A stretch of 64,000 nucleotides of DNA from contig NZ_CAJVAS010000029.1 in the NCBI RefSeq assembly GCF_910593845.1, forward strand, positions 1 through 64,000, read 5' to 3'. Of this stretch, positions 26,161 through 34,551 are shown one piece after another. Every line of letters begins with the position of its first letter. Positions within the stretch are counted from its first letter, which is position 1. The position numbers and the translations under genes were made by a program. The stretch is from Paenibacillus solanacearum. Lineage in GTDB: Bacteria; Bacillota; Bacilli; Paenibacillales; NBRC-103111. The notes beneath the pieces were generated by a model that was not told the DNA's origin, did not search any database, and saw only the letters and a program-made list of their open reading frames with translations.

Positions 26161-27324
26161 ATGGCACTTCGAATCAAGCTTCCGCGTTCCGACAGGTCTT
26201 CGTATCTATATGAATTCGGCAACACCGAGCCGCTTGCCCAGGCGAAGGGCTCGTTTCACAGCCGCATCGCCTTCTCAGCCGCTCATGTGGTGTGCGATCC
26301 GTGGTCGGCGAGCGACCCGTTGTCGAGTGCCGCCATCGACTATAAGGCGACGATGGCGTACCGGCACCATCTATGGTCGCTCGGGTTCGCCGTCGCCGAA
26401 GCGATGGATACCGCGCAGCGGGGGATGGGACTCGACTGGCAGCGATCGAAGGAACTGATCGCGCACTCGATTAGCGAAGCGCGTTCCGTCGGCGGACATG
26501 TCGCCTGCGGAGCGGGCACCGACCAGTTGGCCGTGAGCCCGAATTTGACGCTGGAGCAAGTGGAGGCGGCCTATGAGGAGCAGTGCGCGTATATCGAGGG
26601 CTTGGGCGGGCATATCATCCTGATGGCCAGCCGGGCGCTGGCCGCCGTGGCCAAAGGACCGGAAGATTATGAGCGGGTCTACGGTAAAATCCTCGGGCAA
26701 GTGTCGCGGCCGGTCATTCTTCACTGGCTCGGCGACATGTTCGATCCGGCGCTCGCCGGCTATTGGGGCCATAAGGACATTGATTCGGCGATGGACGTAT
26801 GCCTGCGCATCATTCGCAGCCATGCCGACAAGATCGACGGCATCAAAATTTCGCTGCTCGACGCGAGCAAGGAAATCGTCATGCGCCGCCAGCTCCCGGC
26901 GCATGCTCGGATGTATACCGGCGACGATTTCAACTACCCCGAGCTGATCAAAGGGGACGAGGCCGGATACAGCCACGCCCTGCTCGGCATATTCGACGCC
27001 ATTGCACCGGTTGCGTCCGCAGCGCTGCAGGCGCTGGACGCAGGGCAGACGGACCGGTACCACGAGCTGATGGACCGCACGCTGCCGCTTTCCCGGCATA
27101 TTTTCCAAAAGCCGACCTACGCCTACAAAACGGGCATCGTCTTCATGGCTTACTTGAATGGCCATCAATCGCATTTCCGGATGCTCGGCGGAGCCGAAGG
27201 CGCACGCAGCGCGATCCATCTGGCGGATTTGTTCGTGCTGGCCGATCAGGCCGGATTAATCGCCGATCCCGAGCTTGCGGCCAAACGGATGGAGCTCATG
27301 CTGACCATGTCCGGTATGGACTAA
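26161..27324 (+). CDS. DUF993 family protein (aldolase-like TIM barrel)
   Basis: 387 residues resembling the DUF993 family, thought to have the class I aldolase/dihydrodipicolinate-synthase-like TIM-barrel fold. Visible conserved segments include GHVACGAGTDQL, HWLGDMFDPALAGYWG and KISLLDASKE, the last carrying a Lys that could be a Schiff-base residue by position in strand 6 (inference). Its gene lies between an oxidoreductase and a sugar isomerase-like gene, 15 and 24 bases apart. A retro-aldol step in an uncharacterised sugar or polyol route is likely. Confidence 0.8.
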   Translation: MALRIKLPRSDRSSYLYEFGNTEPLAQAKGSFHSRIAFSAAHVVCDPWSASDPLSSAAIDYKATMAYRHHLWSLGFAVAEAMDTAQRGMGLDWQRSKELIAHSISEARSVGGHVACGAGTDQLAVSPNLTLEQVEAAYEEQCAYIEGLGGHIILMASRALAAVAKGPEDYERVYGKILGQVSRPVILHWLGDMFDPALAGYWGHKDIDSAMDVCLRIIRSHADKIDGIKISLLDASKEIVMRRQLPAHARMYTGDDFNYPELIKGDEAGYSHALLGIFDAIAPVASAALQALDAGQTDRYHELMDRTLPLSRHIFQKPTYAYKTGIVFMAYLNGHQSHFRMLGGAEGARSAIHLADLFVLADQAGLIADPELAAKRMELMLTMSGMD

Positions 27325-27348
27325 ACGAACAGGTAAAGGAGACAGCCC

Positions 27349-28170
27349 ATGACTAAGCTTGATTCCATAGAGCGGTTGAGCTTGAACCAAATCACAACGG
27401 ACCGCTGGTCCTTGAAGGAAGCGGCGGAAGGCTGCGTACGGGCCGGCATTGGCTGGATCGCGCCGTGGCGGCACAAGGTAGCCGAAGCGGGACTGGCCGA
27501 AAGCAGGCGGATCATCCAGGATACGGGACTGCGCGTATCGAGCCTGTGCCGTGGCGGGATGTTTCCGGCGGAAACCGCGGGCGAGCGTCAGGCGAAGCTG
27601 GACGACAACCGCCGGGCGGTCGAAGAAGCGGCGGAGCTCGGCGCCGACGTGCTGGTGCTCGTCTGCGGCCCGTCTTCGAATAAGGACATCGCCCTTGCAA
27701 GGCAGTACGTGCAGGAGGGGATCGAGAAGCTGATTCCGTTCGCGAGGGAACACGGCGTGCGTCTGGCGATCGAACCGCTGCATCCGATGTATGCGGCGGA
27801 GCGCTCCGTCATCGTCACGCTGGAGCAAGCCAATACGCTGGCTGAACGGTTCTCGCCCCAAGATGTAGGCGTCGTCGTCGACGTGTTCCATGTATGGTGG
27901 GATCCGAACTTGTACCGCGAGATTGAGCGCGCGGGCAGCCGCATTCTCGGCTTTCACGTATCCGACTGGATCGTCCCGACGCCGGATATGCTGATGGGAC
28001 GGGGTATGATGGGAGACGGCGTGATCGAAATCCGCAAAATCCGCCATGCGGTGGAAGCTGCCGGCTACCAAGGACCGATTGAGGTGGAAATTTTCAACCG
28101 GCAAATTTGGGATATGCAGGGCGACGAGGCGCTGGCGTTGACGAAAAGCCGTTATTTGGAGCACGTGTAA
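27349..28170 (+). CDS. Sugar phosphate isomerase/epimerase-type TIM barrel
   Basis: 273 residues of the xylose isomerase-like (AP endonuclease family 2) fold. Candidate metal ligands are the Glu of LAIEPLHP, the Asp of VVVDVFHVWW, the His of GFHVSDW and the Glu of IEVEIFN. It should interconvert or epimerise a keto-sugar or an inositol-like compound. It is the third gene of the operon begun by the oxidoreductase at 24994. No terminator is obvious after it. Confidence 0.85.
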   Translation: MTKLDSIERLSLNQITTDRWSLKEAAEGCVRAGIGWIAPWRHKVAEAGLAESRRIIQDTGLRVSSLCRGGMFPAETAGERQAKLDDNRRAVEEAAELGADVLVLVCGPSSNKDIALARQYVQEGIEKLIPFAREHGVRLAIEPLHPMYAAERSVIVTLEQANTLAERFSPQDVGVVVDVFHVWWDPNLYREIERAGSRILGFHVSDWIVPTPDMLMGRGMMGDGVIEIRKIRHAVEAAGYQGPIEVEIFNRQIWDMQGDEALALTKSRYLEHV

Positions 28171-28480
28171 TCGTATGGATACATGCTGATTGAATAAGTG
28201 CAAATGGGAAGGGGCGAGCCTCTTGCTGGAGACGGAATTCATCTGCTACTACTTTTGGCCTGAGGAAGAAGAAGGAGAAGAGGAGGAGGGCGGGAACCCG
28301 TCTCGGCAGCAGGAGGGGCGAGGGGATCCCCATGAGCCGGCGAATCACGCAATGCCGCCGGATGCTTCGGGGGAACGCATAGAACCGGAGAAGTAGGGAA
28401 CGATCGAATTCGTCTTGCGCGGAATTCCCAGTGGAGTAAAATGGTAGTATCACCGTCTTACTCATTGGGGGAATTGCCGC
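28171..28480. other. Intergenic stretch with an acidic short open frame and a promoter
   Basis: An open frame of up to 68 codons (28190-28396, TTG starts) would give a very acidic Glu-rich peptide. GGGAAGGGG lies before an internal TTG (28222), but I recognise no family and doubt it is a gene. TTGCGC (28415-28420) and TAAAAT (28437-28442), 16 bases apart, are a plausible promoter for the AraC regulator. Confidence 0.35.
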
Positions 28481-29314
28481 TTGGAGATCCAGATGATTAC
28501 ACTGCCGGAGAACGGAATTCTTTTATATGAAAGCAAGCATACGGACGGCAACGTAGTGCGAGAGCACCGCCATCAGATTCATCAGATTTTGTATGTGCTG
28601 GACGGCAGCGGAACGATCAAGCTGGACGGGAATTATTCGGAGCTGTGTCCCGACCGGCTCGTGCTGATCGTACCGCATTCCGATCATTCCATTATCGCCG
28701 AGGCGAAGCTTACGCTGCTCGTGCTCGCATTCGACGCGCAATCGATGGAAACGATCGTCGAGCATGAAATCCTAAGCAAACGCTTCCCCCGCTCGGCCAT
28801 TGTCAGCATGAATCCGTTCATGGCGACGGAAGTCAGGCAGCTGCTGCGCAAAATGATGTTCGAGCAGGGCAATAGCGATCAACTGAACGATTGGGCGCTG
28901 CGGATTCATCTGCAGGAAATATTGCTGCTGCTCGCCCGTTCGGGTCAGCAGGCCGTCATTACCGATTCCAACGGACTTCGGGCCGACAAGATTCGCAGAT
29001 ACATCGACGAGCATTATTTCGAATCGATCACGGCCGGCGAAATAGCCTCGATCATGAACATCAGCGCGAGGTACGTCAACAACATATTCAAGGAATGCTT
29101 CGGCATTACGCCGACGCAATATTTGACCCAAGTGCGGATCAGCGTGGCGAAGAAGCTGCTCTCCGAGACGGACAAAGATATCGTCACCGTATGCTTCGAG
29201 GTGGGCTTCGAGAACGTTCCGACCTTTTACCGCGCGTTCAAAAATAGCGTCAAGCTGTCTCCGAATAAGTACCGCAGGCAAAATGCGGCCGGAGACGAGC
29301 TGAATAATGGTTGA
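28481..29314 (+). CDS. AraC-family transcriptional regulator
   Basis: 277 residues. An N-terminal cupin-type sensing domain (REHRHQIHQILYVLDGSGTI...) is followed by a C-terminal pair of helix-turn-helix motifs (about 170-270), ending FKNSVKLSPNKYRR. The start is TTG 28481 after GGGGGAA, or ATG 28493. The next oxidoreductase gene lies 18 bases downstream, so they are co-transcribed. It probably controls the flanking sugar operons. Confidence 0.88.
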   Translation: MEIQMITLPENGILLYESKHTDGNVVREHRHQIHQILYVLDGSGTIKLDGNYSELCPDRLVLIVPHSDHSIIAEAKLTLLVLAFDAQSMETIVEHEILSKRFPRSAIVSMNPFMATEVRQLLRKMMFEQGNSDQLNDWALRIHLQEILLLLARSGQQAVITDSNGLRADKIRRYIDEHYFESITAGEIASIMNISARYVNNIFKECFGITPTQYLTQVRISVAKKLLSETDKDIVTVCFEVGFENVPTFYRAFKNSVKLSPNKYRRQNAAGDELNNG

Positions 29315-29332
29315 GCCAGGAGGGAAAAAACG

Positions 29333-30547
29333 GTGAATCGTACAAAAGCGAAAGTCGCGCTCATCGGCATCGGCGGATTCGGCAAAGTGCATACGAAAAC
29401 GATCATGCAGCTCGCAGAGCAAGGCGTGCTGGAATGCGTCGCTTATGCCGAGACGAATCGGGAAGCGAACGCCGAATCCGCCGCCATGTGGGACACTGCG
29501 GGCGCCTCGCATTACCATGATTATGAACAAATGCTGCAAAACCACCCGGACATCGATCTGGTGGCGATTGCGACGCCGATTCCTTTGCACAAGCCGATGA
29601 GCATCCGTGTGATGGAGCAGGGGTTTCATGTCATTCTGGAGAAACCGCCGGCCGTCACGATTCAAGATCATGAGGAAATGGCGGCCGTAGCGCAGCGGAC
29701 GGGACGACTATGCCAGGTGAATTTTCAGAATACGTCGGGCCAAGCGTTCCGTTCCAGCTTGCAGAAGCTGCAGGAGGGCGTCATCGGAACCGTTAAGCGT
29801 GTCACGGGGATCGGCGTATGGAAAAGAACGCAAGCGTATTACGACCGTACGCCCTGGGCCGGCAAGCTGATTCATAACGGCCAATATGTACTGGACGGGA
29901 CCCTCTTCAATCCGTTCTCGCATCTCTTGAACAACTGCCTGATTGCGGCGGGCTGCGGCGACGCGCGCTTGGCGGAGCCGGTTTCCGTGCAAGCGGAGCT
30001 GTACCGGGCGAACGGCATCGAAGGGGAAGATACCGCCTCCGTCCGCATTCGTACGGTACAAGACGTGGAGGTTCTCCTCTATACGACGTTGTGCGCCGAC
30101 CAGACGGTAAGTCCTTATATTGAGATCGAAGGCAGCGAAGGCAGCATTTGCTGGTATTCCAACAACACGATGACGATTCGTACCAGCGAAGGGGAAGAAC
30201 GCGTCGATTGCGGTCCGGAGCCGTTGATGAACAAGATGTACATCAATTTACTGGAAGCGATTCGCGAAGGAGCCCCGCTGTACAGTCCGCTTGAGGCATG
30301 CCGCAGCTTCGTTCTGGCCGCCAACGGCGCTTTCGAATCGTCGCGCGAGATGCATCGCGTCCCGGAGACCTACGTAACGGTTGAGCCGTCGGGCGAAACG
30401 ACGGGGAAGGTAATCGGCAGCGTCAAACAGATCATCATGAGCTCTGCACGGGCCGGCAAACTTTTTTCTGAATCGGAAGTGGAGTGGGCGGTCCGGACAG
30501 AGCCATTTGCGCTGAACAATTACGGGTCGTTCCGCATGTTCCGATGA
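29333..30547 (+). CDS. Gfo/Idh/MocA-family oxidoreductase
   Basis: 404 residues with a classical dinucleotide-binding start (ALIGIGGFGKVHTKT), the EKP motif (ILEKPPAVT) and the C-terminal domain (LNNCLIAAG..., IEIEGSEGSICWYSN). Likely an NAD(P)-dependent sugar or inositol dehydrogenase; substrate unknown. It starts at GTG 29333 after AGGAGGG and follows the AraC gene closely. It is a different subfamily from the oxidoreductase at 24994. Confidence 0.88.
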   Translation: MNRTKAKVALIGIGGFGKVHTKTIMQLAEQGVLECVAYAETNREANAESAAMWDTAGASHYHDYEQMLQNHPDIDLVAIATPIPLHKPMSIRVMEQGFHVILEKPPAVTIQDHEEMAAVAQRTGRLCQVNFQNTSGQAFRSSLQKLQEGVIGTVKRVTGIGVWKRTQAYYDRTPWAGKLIHNGQYVLDGTLFNPFSHLLNNCLIAAGCGDARLAEPVSVQAELYRANGIEGEDTASVRIRTVQDVEVLLYTTLCADQTVSPYIEIEGSEGSICWYSNNTMTIRTSEGEERVDCGPEPLMNKMYINLLEAIREGAPLYSPLEACRSFVLAANGAFESSREMHRVPETYVTVEPSGETTGKVIGSVKQIIMSSARAGKLFSESEVEWAVRTEPFALNNYGSFRMFR

Positions 30548-30561
30548 GGGTCTGACGGAAT

Positions 30562-31461
30562 TTATGGGATAGGCGGCATCACATCGGGAACGGCGGTCAC
30601 GGGATCGCCGTTTTTTCGATATTTTTGAGGGGTCGTTCCGGTCCGCTGCCGGAAAAGGGCATGGAAATGCTTCATGTCCATATAGCCGACCGCACCGGCG
30701 ATTTGCTGTACGGTCATGCCCGTCGCTTTCAGCAGCTCACAGCTTTTGTGAATGCGCAGGTTTTGCAGGTAGGTAATGAACGTCGTTCCCATCGCTTGGC
30801 GGAACAACCGCTGCAGATGGCTTTCGCTCAAAAAACAATACTCCGCCACTTGTTTGAGCGTAATCGGCTCGTGATAGCGCCGGTGAATGAGCCGGATCGC
30901 CTCTTCGATTTTGCCGCTGCCCCTCGTGCCGCTCGGCTCCGCCGTGAGCGTGCTGCGGTAAAGCTTGGCGATAAGCTGAATGAACAAGGCATGGACGACA
31001 GGCTCGTACCCGGGCTGCTTTTGGCGGTATTCGGCCAGCATCGTCTGGAACAGCTCGGTGAAGGCGCTGTCTTTATCGTAGTGGTGAAACCAGGGCCTGG
31101 GCATAAGCTCCGGCGTGAACAAGGCGCAGTGGAGTGCGGAACCGGACGGTGGGAAGGCGCCCGCCGCCTCCAGCGCCTGGGGGCGAAACACGCAGTTGAT
31201 GATGCCGAGCGTCCGGCTCTTCTCCGGTGAAGTCGGCCGGTACACATGGGACGTGCCGATCGGGAGCAAATAAATGTCGCCCCGTTTGACCCGAACTACG
31301 GTGTCGCCGTTAATGTACTGGTATCCGTTGCCCTCGACGACAAAGCTGATTTCAATCGCGTCATGTGAATGCAGCGGTATGCTGAACGCTTCGTAGGCCC
31401 GGTTGACGAAGACGTTCATCCCCGGCCGAAACCGCTGATCCGACGAAAATACTGGCTTCAT
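30562..31461 (-). CDS. AraC-family transcriptional regulator
   Basis: 299 residues: a cupin sensing domain (IPLHSHDAIEISFVVEGNGYQYI) and a C-terminal double helix-turn-helix (about 190-290; YCFLSESHLQRLFRQ). The start ATG 31461 is chosen because GGGAGGA stands six bases upstream. It is divergent from the solute-binding protein gene at 31689, which it probably regulates. Confidence 0.88.
   Translation of the reverse strand: MKPVFSSDQRFRPGMNVFVNRAYEAFSIPLHSHDAIEISFVVEGNGYQYINGDTVVRVKRGDIYLLPIGTSHVYRPTSPEKSRTLGIINCVFRPQALEAAGAFPPSGSALHCALFTPELMPRPWFHHYDKDSAFTELFQTMLAEYRQKQPGYEPVVHALFIQLIAKLYRSTLTAEPSGTRGSGKIEEAIRLIHRRYHEPITLKQVAEYCFLSESHLQRLFRQAMGTTFITYLQNLRIHKSCELLKATGMTVQQIAGAVGYMDMKHFHALFRQRTGTTPQKYRKNGDPVTAVPDVMPPIP
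30589..30616 (+). terminator. Terminator of the oxidoreductase gene
   Basis: AACGGCG (30589-30595) pairs with CGCCGTT (30606-30612), followed by TTTT. It lies inside the 3' end of the convergent AraC gene. Confidence 0.7.
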
Positions 31462-31588
31462 GAAACGTCCTCCCTTGGATCTGGAACCCAATCGCTTCCA
31501 TTTTATTATATAAGGGGTATCGGATCGAAAAAAGAGCGCTTTGGCCTATACATTTGAGCGAAATCCCCCCTATGCGAAAACGCGCAGT

Positions 31589-31597
31589 TGATATAAT
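31589..31597 (+). promoter_or_regulatory. Extended -10 promoter of the solute-binding protein gene
   Basis: TGA-TATAAT (31589-31597) is a perfect extended -10 in the divergent region. The sequence between here and the start codon is about 90 bases long. Confidence 0.5.
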
Positions 31598-31688
31598 GAA
31601 ATCAATGACAGCGGTTTCAATATCACGGCGAATGTTATCGGCATCGACGTGCCGGTATCGGATCGAATGACGGAGGGGGCGTTCCAAC

Positions 31689-33020
31689 ATGAACAAAAGG
31701 TTGATCGTACTTTCGGCTTTGATAGGCATCGGCGGGGTGTCCGGCTGTTCGGGTCCGGCGCAGCAATCCGCGGAGACGGGCGGAACGGGGAAGGAGCAGG
31801 CTCAAGCCGGACGCAGTGCACCGACCGAACCGGTGGAGCTTTCGGTTTTTTCCGCGGGCGGGACGCAAAACGAAGAGTTCGAAAAAAATTACGCCGAGTT
31901 GATTAAGAAAAAATTTCCCCATGTGACCATCAAGTACATTAACCCGAGAGACGGAGAGGGCAACAAGTTCGAAAATTTGATTTTGTCCGGCGTCAATATC
32001 GATTTGTATTACGAGTCGATCGGCACGTTCTTTTCGACGCTGTCCAGAAACAAGGCGCAGTACGACTTATCCTCCCTTATCAAGGAGCGGGGGCTGGACT
32101 TGAACCGGTTCGAGCCGACGCTGATTGACGCGGTTCGAAAGAACGGCAAGGGCGAGATTTGGGGACTCCCCGTGACGACGAACGGCATGTCGCTATACTA
32201 CAACAAAGAGCTGTTCGACAAATTCGGCGTGCCCTATTTGAAGGACGGGATGACGTGGGATGAACTGTACGAGACGGCCAATGGGCTGAACCGGACGGAC
32301 GGGGACAAGAAGATCGCGGGGCTGGCGATCTCGCCGAGCCACAGCATGCGGATGAACGTGTATTCCTTGCCGTTCGTCGATCCGCAGACGATGCAGGCGA
32401 CGTTCGGCAATGAGCGGTGGAAGCAGGTGCTCGATCCGATTTTGGCCCCCGCCAAAGAGTCCGCATATCGCGCGAAAATGGATGAACTCGAAGGCAAGCT
32501 GCCGTATTCCGGCGAATGGCTGAAAAAGCAGGAGTTGGCGATTTTCGGCGTCTTCTCCGACTGGCAGGTCGTCAGCCCGACGCCGGTCCCGTTCGATTGG
32601 GATATTGCGGCTTACCCGACGAACAAAGAGATGCCCGGCATCGGCAGCCAGCAATACCCAGTTTATTGGTCAATTCCGGCATTCGCCAAGCATAAGGAAC
32701 AGGCTTTTGAAGTGCTCAGCTTTCTTGTGTCCGATGAATACCAGCTGGCGCTGTCCAAACGGGGCGGGATGACGGTATTGAACAATCCTTCCATTCAGAA
32801 GGCGTTCGGGCAAGACAGTCCGAATAAGGACAAAAATTTGAACGCGGCGTACTATAACAAATTCGCTCCGATTTCGCCGAAGACAGATTTCGAAAAGACG
32901 GCGGAAAATGCGATTACGAATAAGCTGGTCGATCTCGCTTACGGGCGAACCGATCTGAACACCGCCTTGCGCCAAGCGACGGAAGAGGCGAACAAGGAAA
33001 TTCAAGCGGCAAGCAGATAA
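31689..33020 (+). CDS. Extracellular solute-binding lipoprotein (sugar ABC type)
   Basis: 443 residues with a lipobox (GGVSGC, Cys near 20) and a SBP_bac_1-type fold (LSVFSAGGTQNEEF..., GLPVTTNGMSLYYNKELFDKFGVPY, KRGGMTVLNN). It would capture a sugar or oligosaccharide outside the membrane. No permease genes follow; the next gene, 54 bases downstream, is a PmoA-like protein. The permeases of the system at 34552-37715 or elsewhere could serve it. Confidence 0.88.
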   Translation: MNKRLIVLSALIGIGGVSGCSGPAQQSAETGGTGKEQAQAGRSAPTEPVELSVFSAGGTQNEEFEKNYAELIKKKFPHVTIKYINPRDGEGNKFENLILSGVNIDLYYESIGTFFSTLSRNKAQYDLSSLIKERGLDLNRFEPTLIDAVRKNGKGEIWGLPVTTNGMSLYYNKELFDKFGVPYLKDGMTWDELYETANGLNRTDGDKKIAGLAISPSHSMRMNVYSLPFVDPQTMQATFGNERWKQVLDPILAPAKESAYRAKMDELEGKLPYSGEWLKKQELAIFGVFSDWQVVSPTPVPFDWDIAAYPTNKEMPGIGSQQYPVYWSIPAFAKHKEQAFEVLSFLVSDEYQLALSKRGGMTVLNNPSIQKAFGQDSPNKDKNLNAAYYNKFAPISPKTDFEKTAENAITNKLVDLAYGRTDLNTALRQATEEANKEIQAASR

Positions 33021-33074
33021 CGGCAATCCGCCGCAAGGAAATCAACGAATCAAAGGGATAGAGGGGACTGGGAT

Positions 33075-34208
33075 ATGATCAAACCATTATTGAAACTTAC
33101 CGTCCATGCCGGACGTCATAACCGGACGCATTGCCCGGTGTCATACCGTATTCCGACCGATGCGCCGCTGCTTCAAGGCAGCGGCATCGAGCTTCTGCAT
33201 CTATCGACCGCCGCGGGTGAACCGGTTCCGCTGCAGTGCGAGGAGAACGGCGGAACCGTTACGCTGCACTGGATCGTCCCGAAGCTCGGTGCGGGCGAAT
33301 CGGCCGTCTTCATCGTGCAGGCGGGCGGCCAGCGTCAGGAAGCGGGCGAAGGGATCGAGCTGATCGAGAAGGAGCATCAGCTGGACATCCACATCGGCGG
33401 GGCTTTCTTTACGTCGTACGTGTATGATCCGCAGCGGGCCAAGCCTTATTTGGGCCCGGTCATCGGCCCGTACGGCGAAAGCTTCACGCGGCTCGATTTC
33501 GAGACGAAGGAGCACCCGCATCACCGCTCGGTATGGCTGGCAGTCGGCGACGTCAACGGCGTTGACTTATGGAACGAGCCGAAGGACCGGCACGGCATCC
33601 AGACGTTCGAAGGATTCAAGGAACGCGTGTCCGGACCGGTATTCGCCAGATTGACCGCGAGCCAGCAGTGGTGCAATCACGGCAAAAGACCGCAAATGGC
33701 GGAGCAGCGGACGATGACCTTCTACAATACTCCGGCGGGCGAACGGTTTATCGATCTGGATACGGAGCTTCGGATGCTCGGGCGGATCGAGTTCGGGGCG
33801 ACGAAGGAAGCGGGACCGCTCGGCATTCGCGTGGCCGAGTCTATGAAAGCGGAGAACGGCGGGACGATCGTCAATGCGTTCGGCTCCGTCGGCGAGGCGG
33901 AATGCTGGGGCGAGCGCGCGCCGTGGTGCGATTATTACGGCACGGTAGGGGGCAAGACGCTCGGCATCGCCGCGTTCGACCATCCGGGCAACATGGATTT
34001 CCCCACCTTCTGGCATGTGCGGGACTATGGACTGCTGGCGGCCAACAACTTGTACTTCCTGGGCGGCAAGCTGTTCCAGAAGGGCGAGACGATCCGGTAC
34101 AAACACCGCATCTATTTTCACGAGGGCGACACGGCGGCGGCCGGCGTTGCGAATAAATATCACGACTACATCCATCCGCCGGTTGTCACGGCAGAAGAGC
34201 CGGAGTGA
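33075..34208 (+). CDS. PmoA family protein (DUF6807)
   Basis: 377 residues resembling the PmoA/DUF6807 family, with the typical HPHHRSVWLAVGDVNGVDLW segment, an EAECWGERAPWCDYYG region and PGNMDFPTFWHVRDYGLLA. The family is annotated after methane oxygenase but is widespread in carbohydrate-utilisation clusters with Gfo/Idh/MocA enzymes, and its reaction is unsettled. It has no signal peptide. Here it follows a sugar-binding lipoprotein and lies near two Gfo/Idh/MocA genes. Confidence 0.82.
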   Translation: MIKPLLKLTVHAGRHNRTHCPVSYRIPTDAPLLQGSGIELLHLSTAAGEPVPLQCEENGGTVTLHWIVPKLGAGESAVFIVQAGGQRQEAGEGIELIEKEHQLDIHIGGAFFTSYVYDPQRAKPYLGPVIGPYGESFTRLDFETKEHPHHRSVWLAVGDVNGVDLWNEPKDRHGIQTFEGFKERVSGPVFARLTASQQWCNHGKRPQMAEQRTMTFYNTPAGERFIDLDTELRMLGRIEFGATKEAGPLGIRVAESMKAENGGTIVNAFGSVGEAECWGERAPWCDYYGTVGGKTLGIAAFDHPGNMDFPTFWHVRDYGLLAANNLYFLGGKLFQKGETIRYKHRIYFHEGDTAAAGVANKYHDYIHPPVVTAEEPE

Positions 34209-34551
34209 TGGGACGGAAACTTACGGAGTAGACGATACTTTGAAGCGGCAAACCCATCGTATAAAGGAAACGATTGCCCGGCAAAGCTTTTCTGATGCGT
34301 CTTCCATGCAGCCGAAACTACATGTAGCAAGCGGGCAACATCCCGGATCAAGCGCCTTTCGTTGTTGGCTAACAGCCTAACAACGGGAGGCGTTTTTTAT
34401 CATGCCGCCTGCCTGCGCGCCCTTCTTCGCAGACCGCATAGGATAATCCCCGAGCCGATATCTTTCTACCCTTCACCTGATGATTCTCCCCTTACTGGAA
34501 CCCGCCGCGGGGTATAGAATGAACTCAGAACCAACAGGGGAGGTTAATAGA
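34209..34551. other. Intergenic stretch holding a terminator and a promoter region
   Basis: No gene is supported here. It contains the strong terminator listed separately and the leader of the next binding protein gene, where TATAGAAT (about 34513-34520) is a possible -10. Confidence 0.45.
34353..34398 (+). terminator. Strong terminator after the PmoA-like gene
   Basis: A stem of about 17 bp (CGCCTTTCGTTGTTGGCT with AGCCTAACAACGGGAGGCG, two G-T or mismatch positions) is followed by six T's. Confidence 0.85.

Noticed and set aside
28190-28396. Acidic 68-codon open frame downstream of the TIM-barrel gene
   Set aside because: The start is uncertain, the Glu run comes from a simple GAA/GAG repeat, and no family is recognised. 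It is mentioned only as part of the intergenic stretch.
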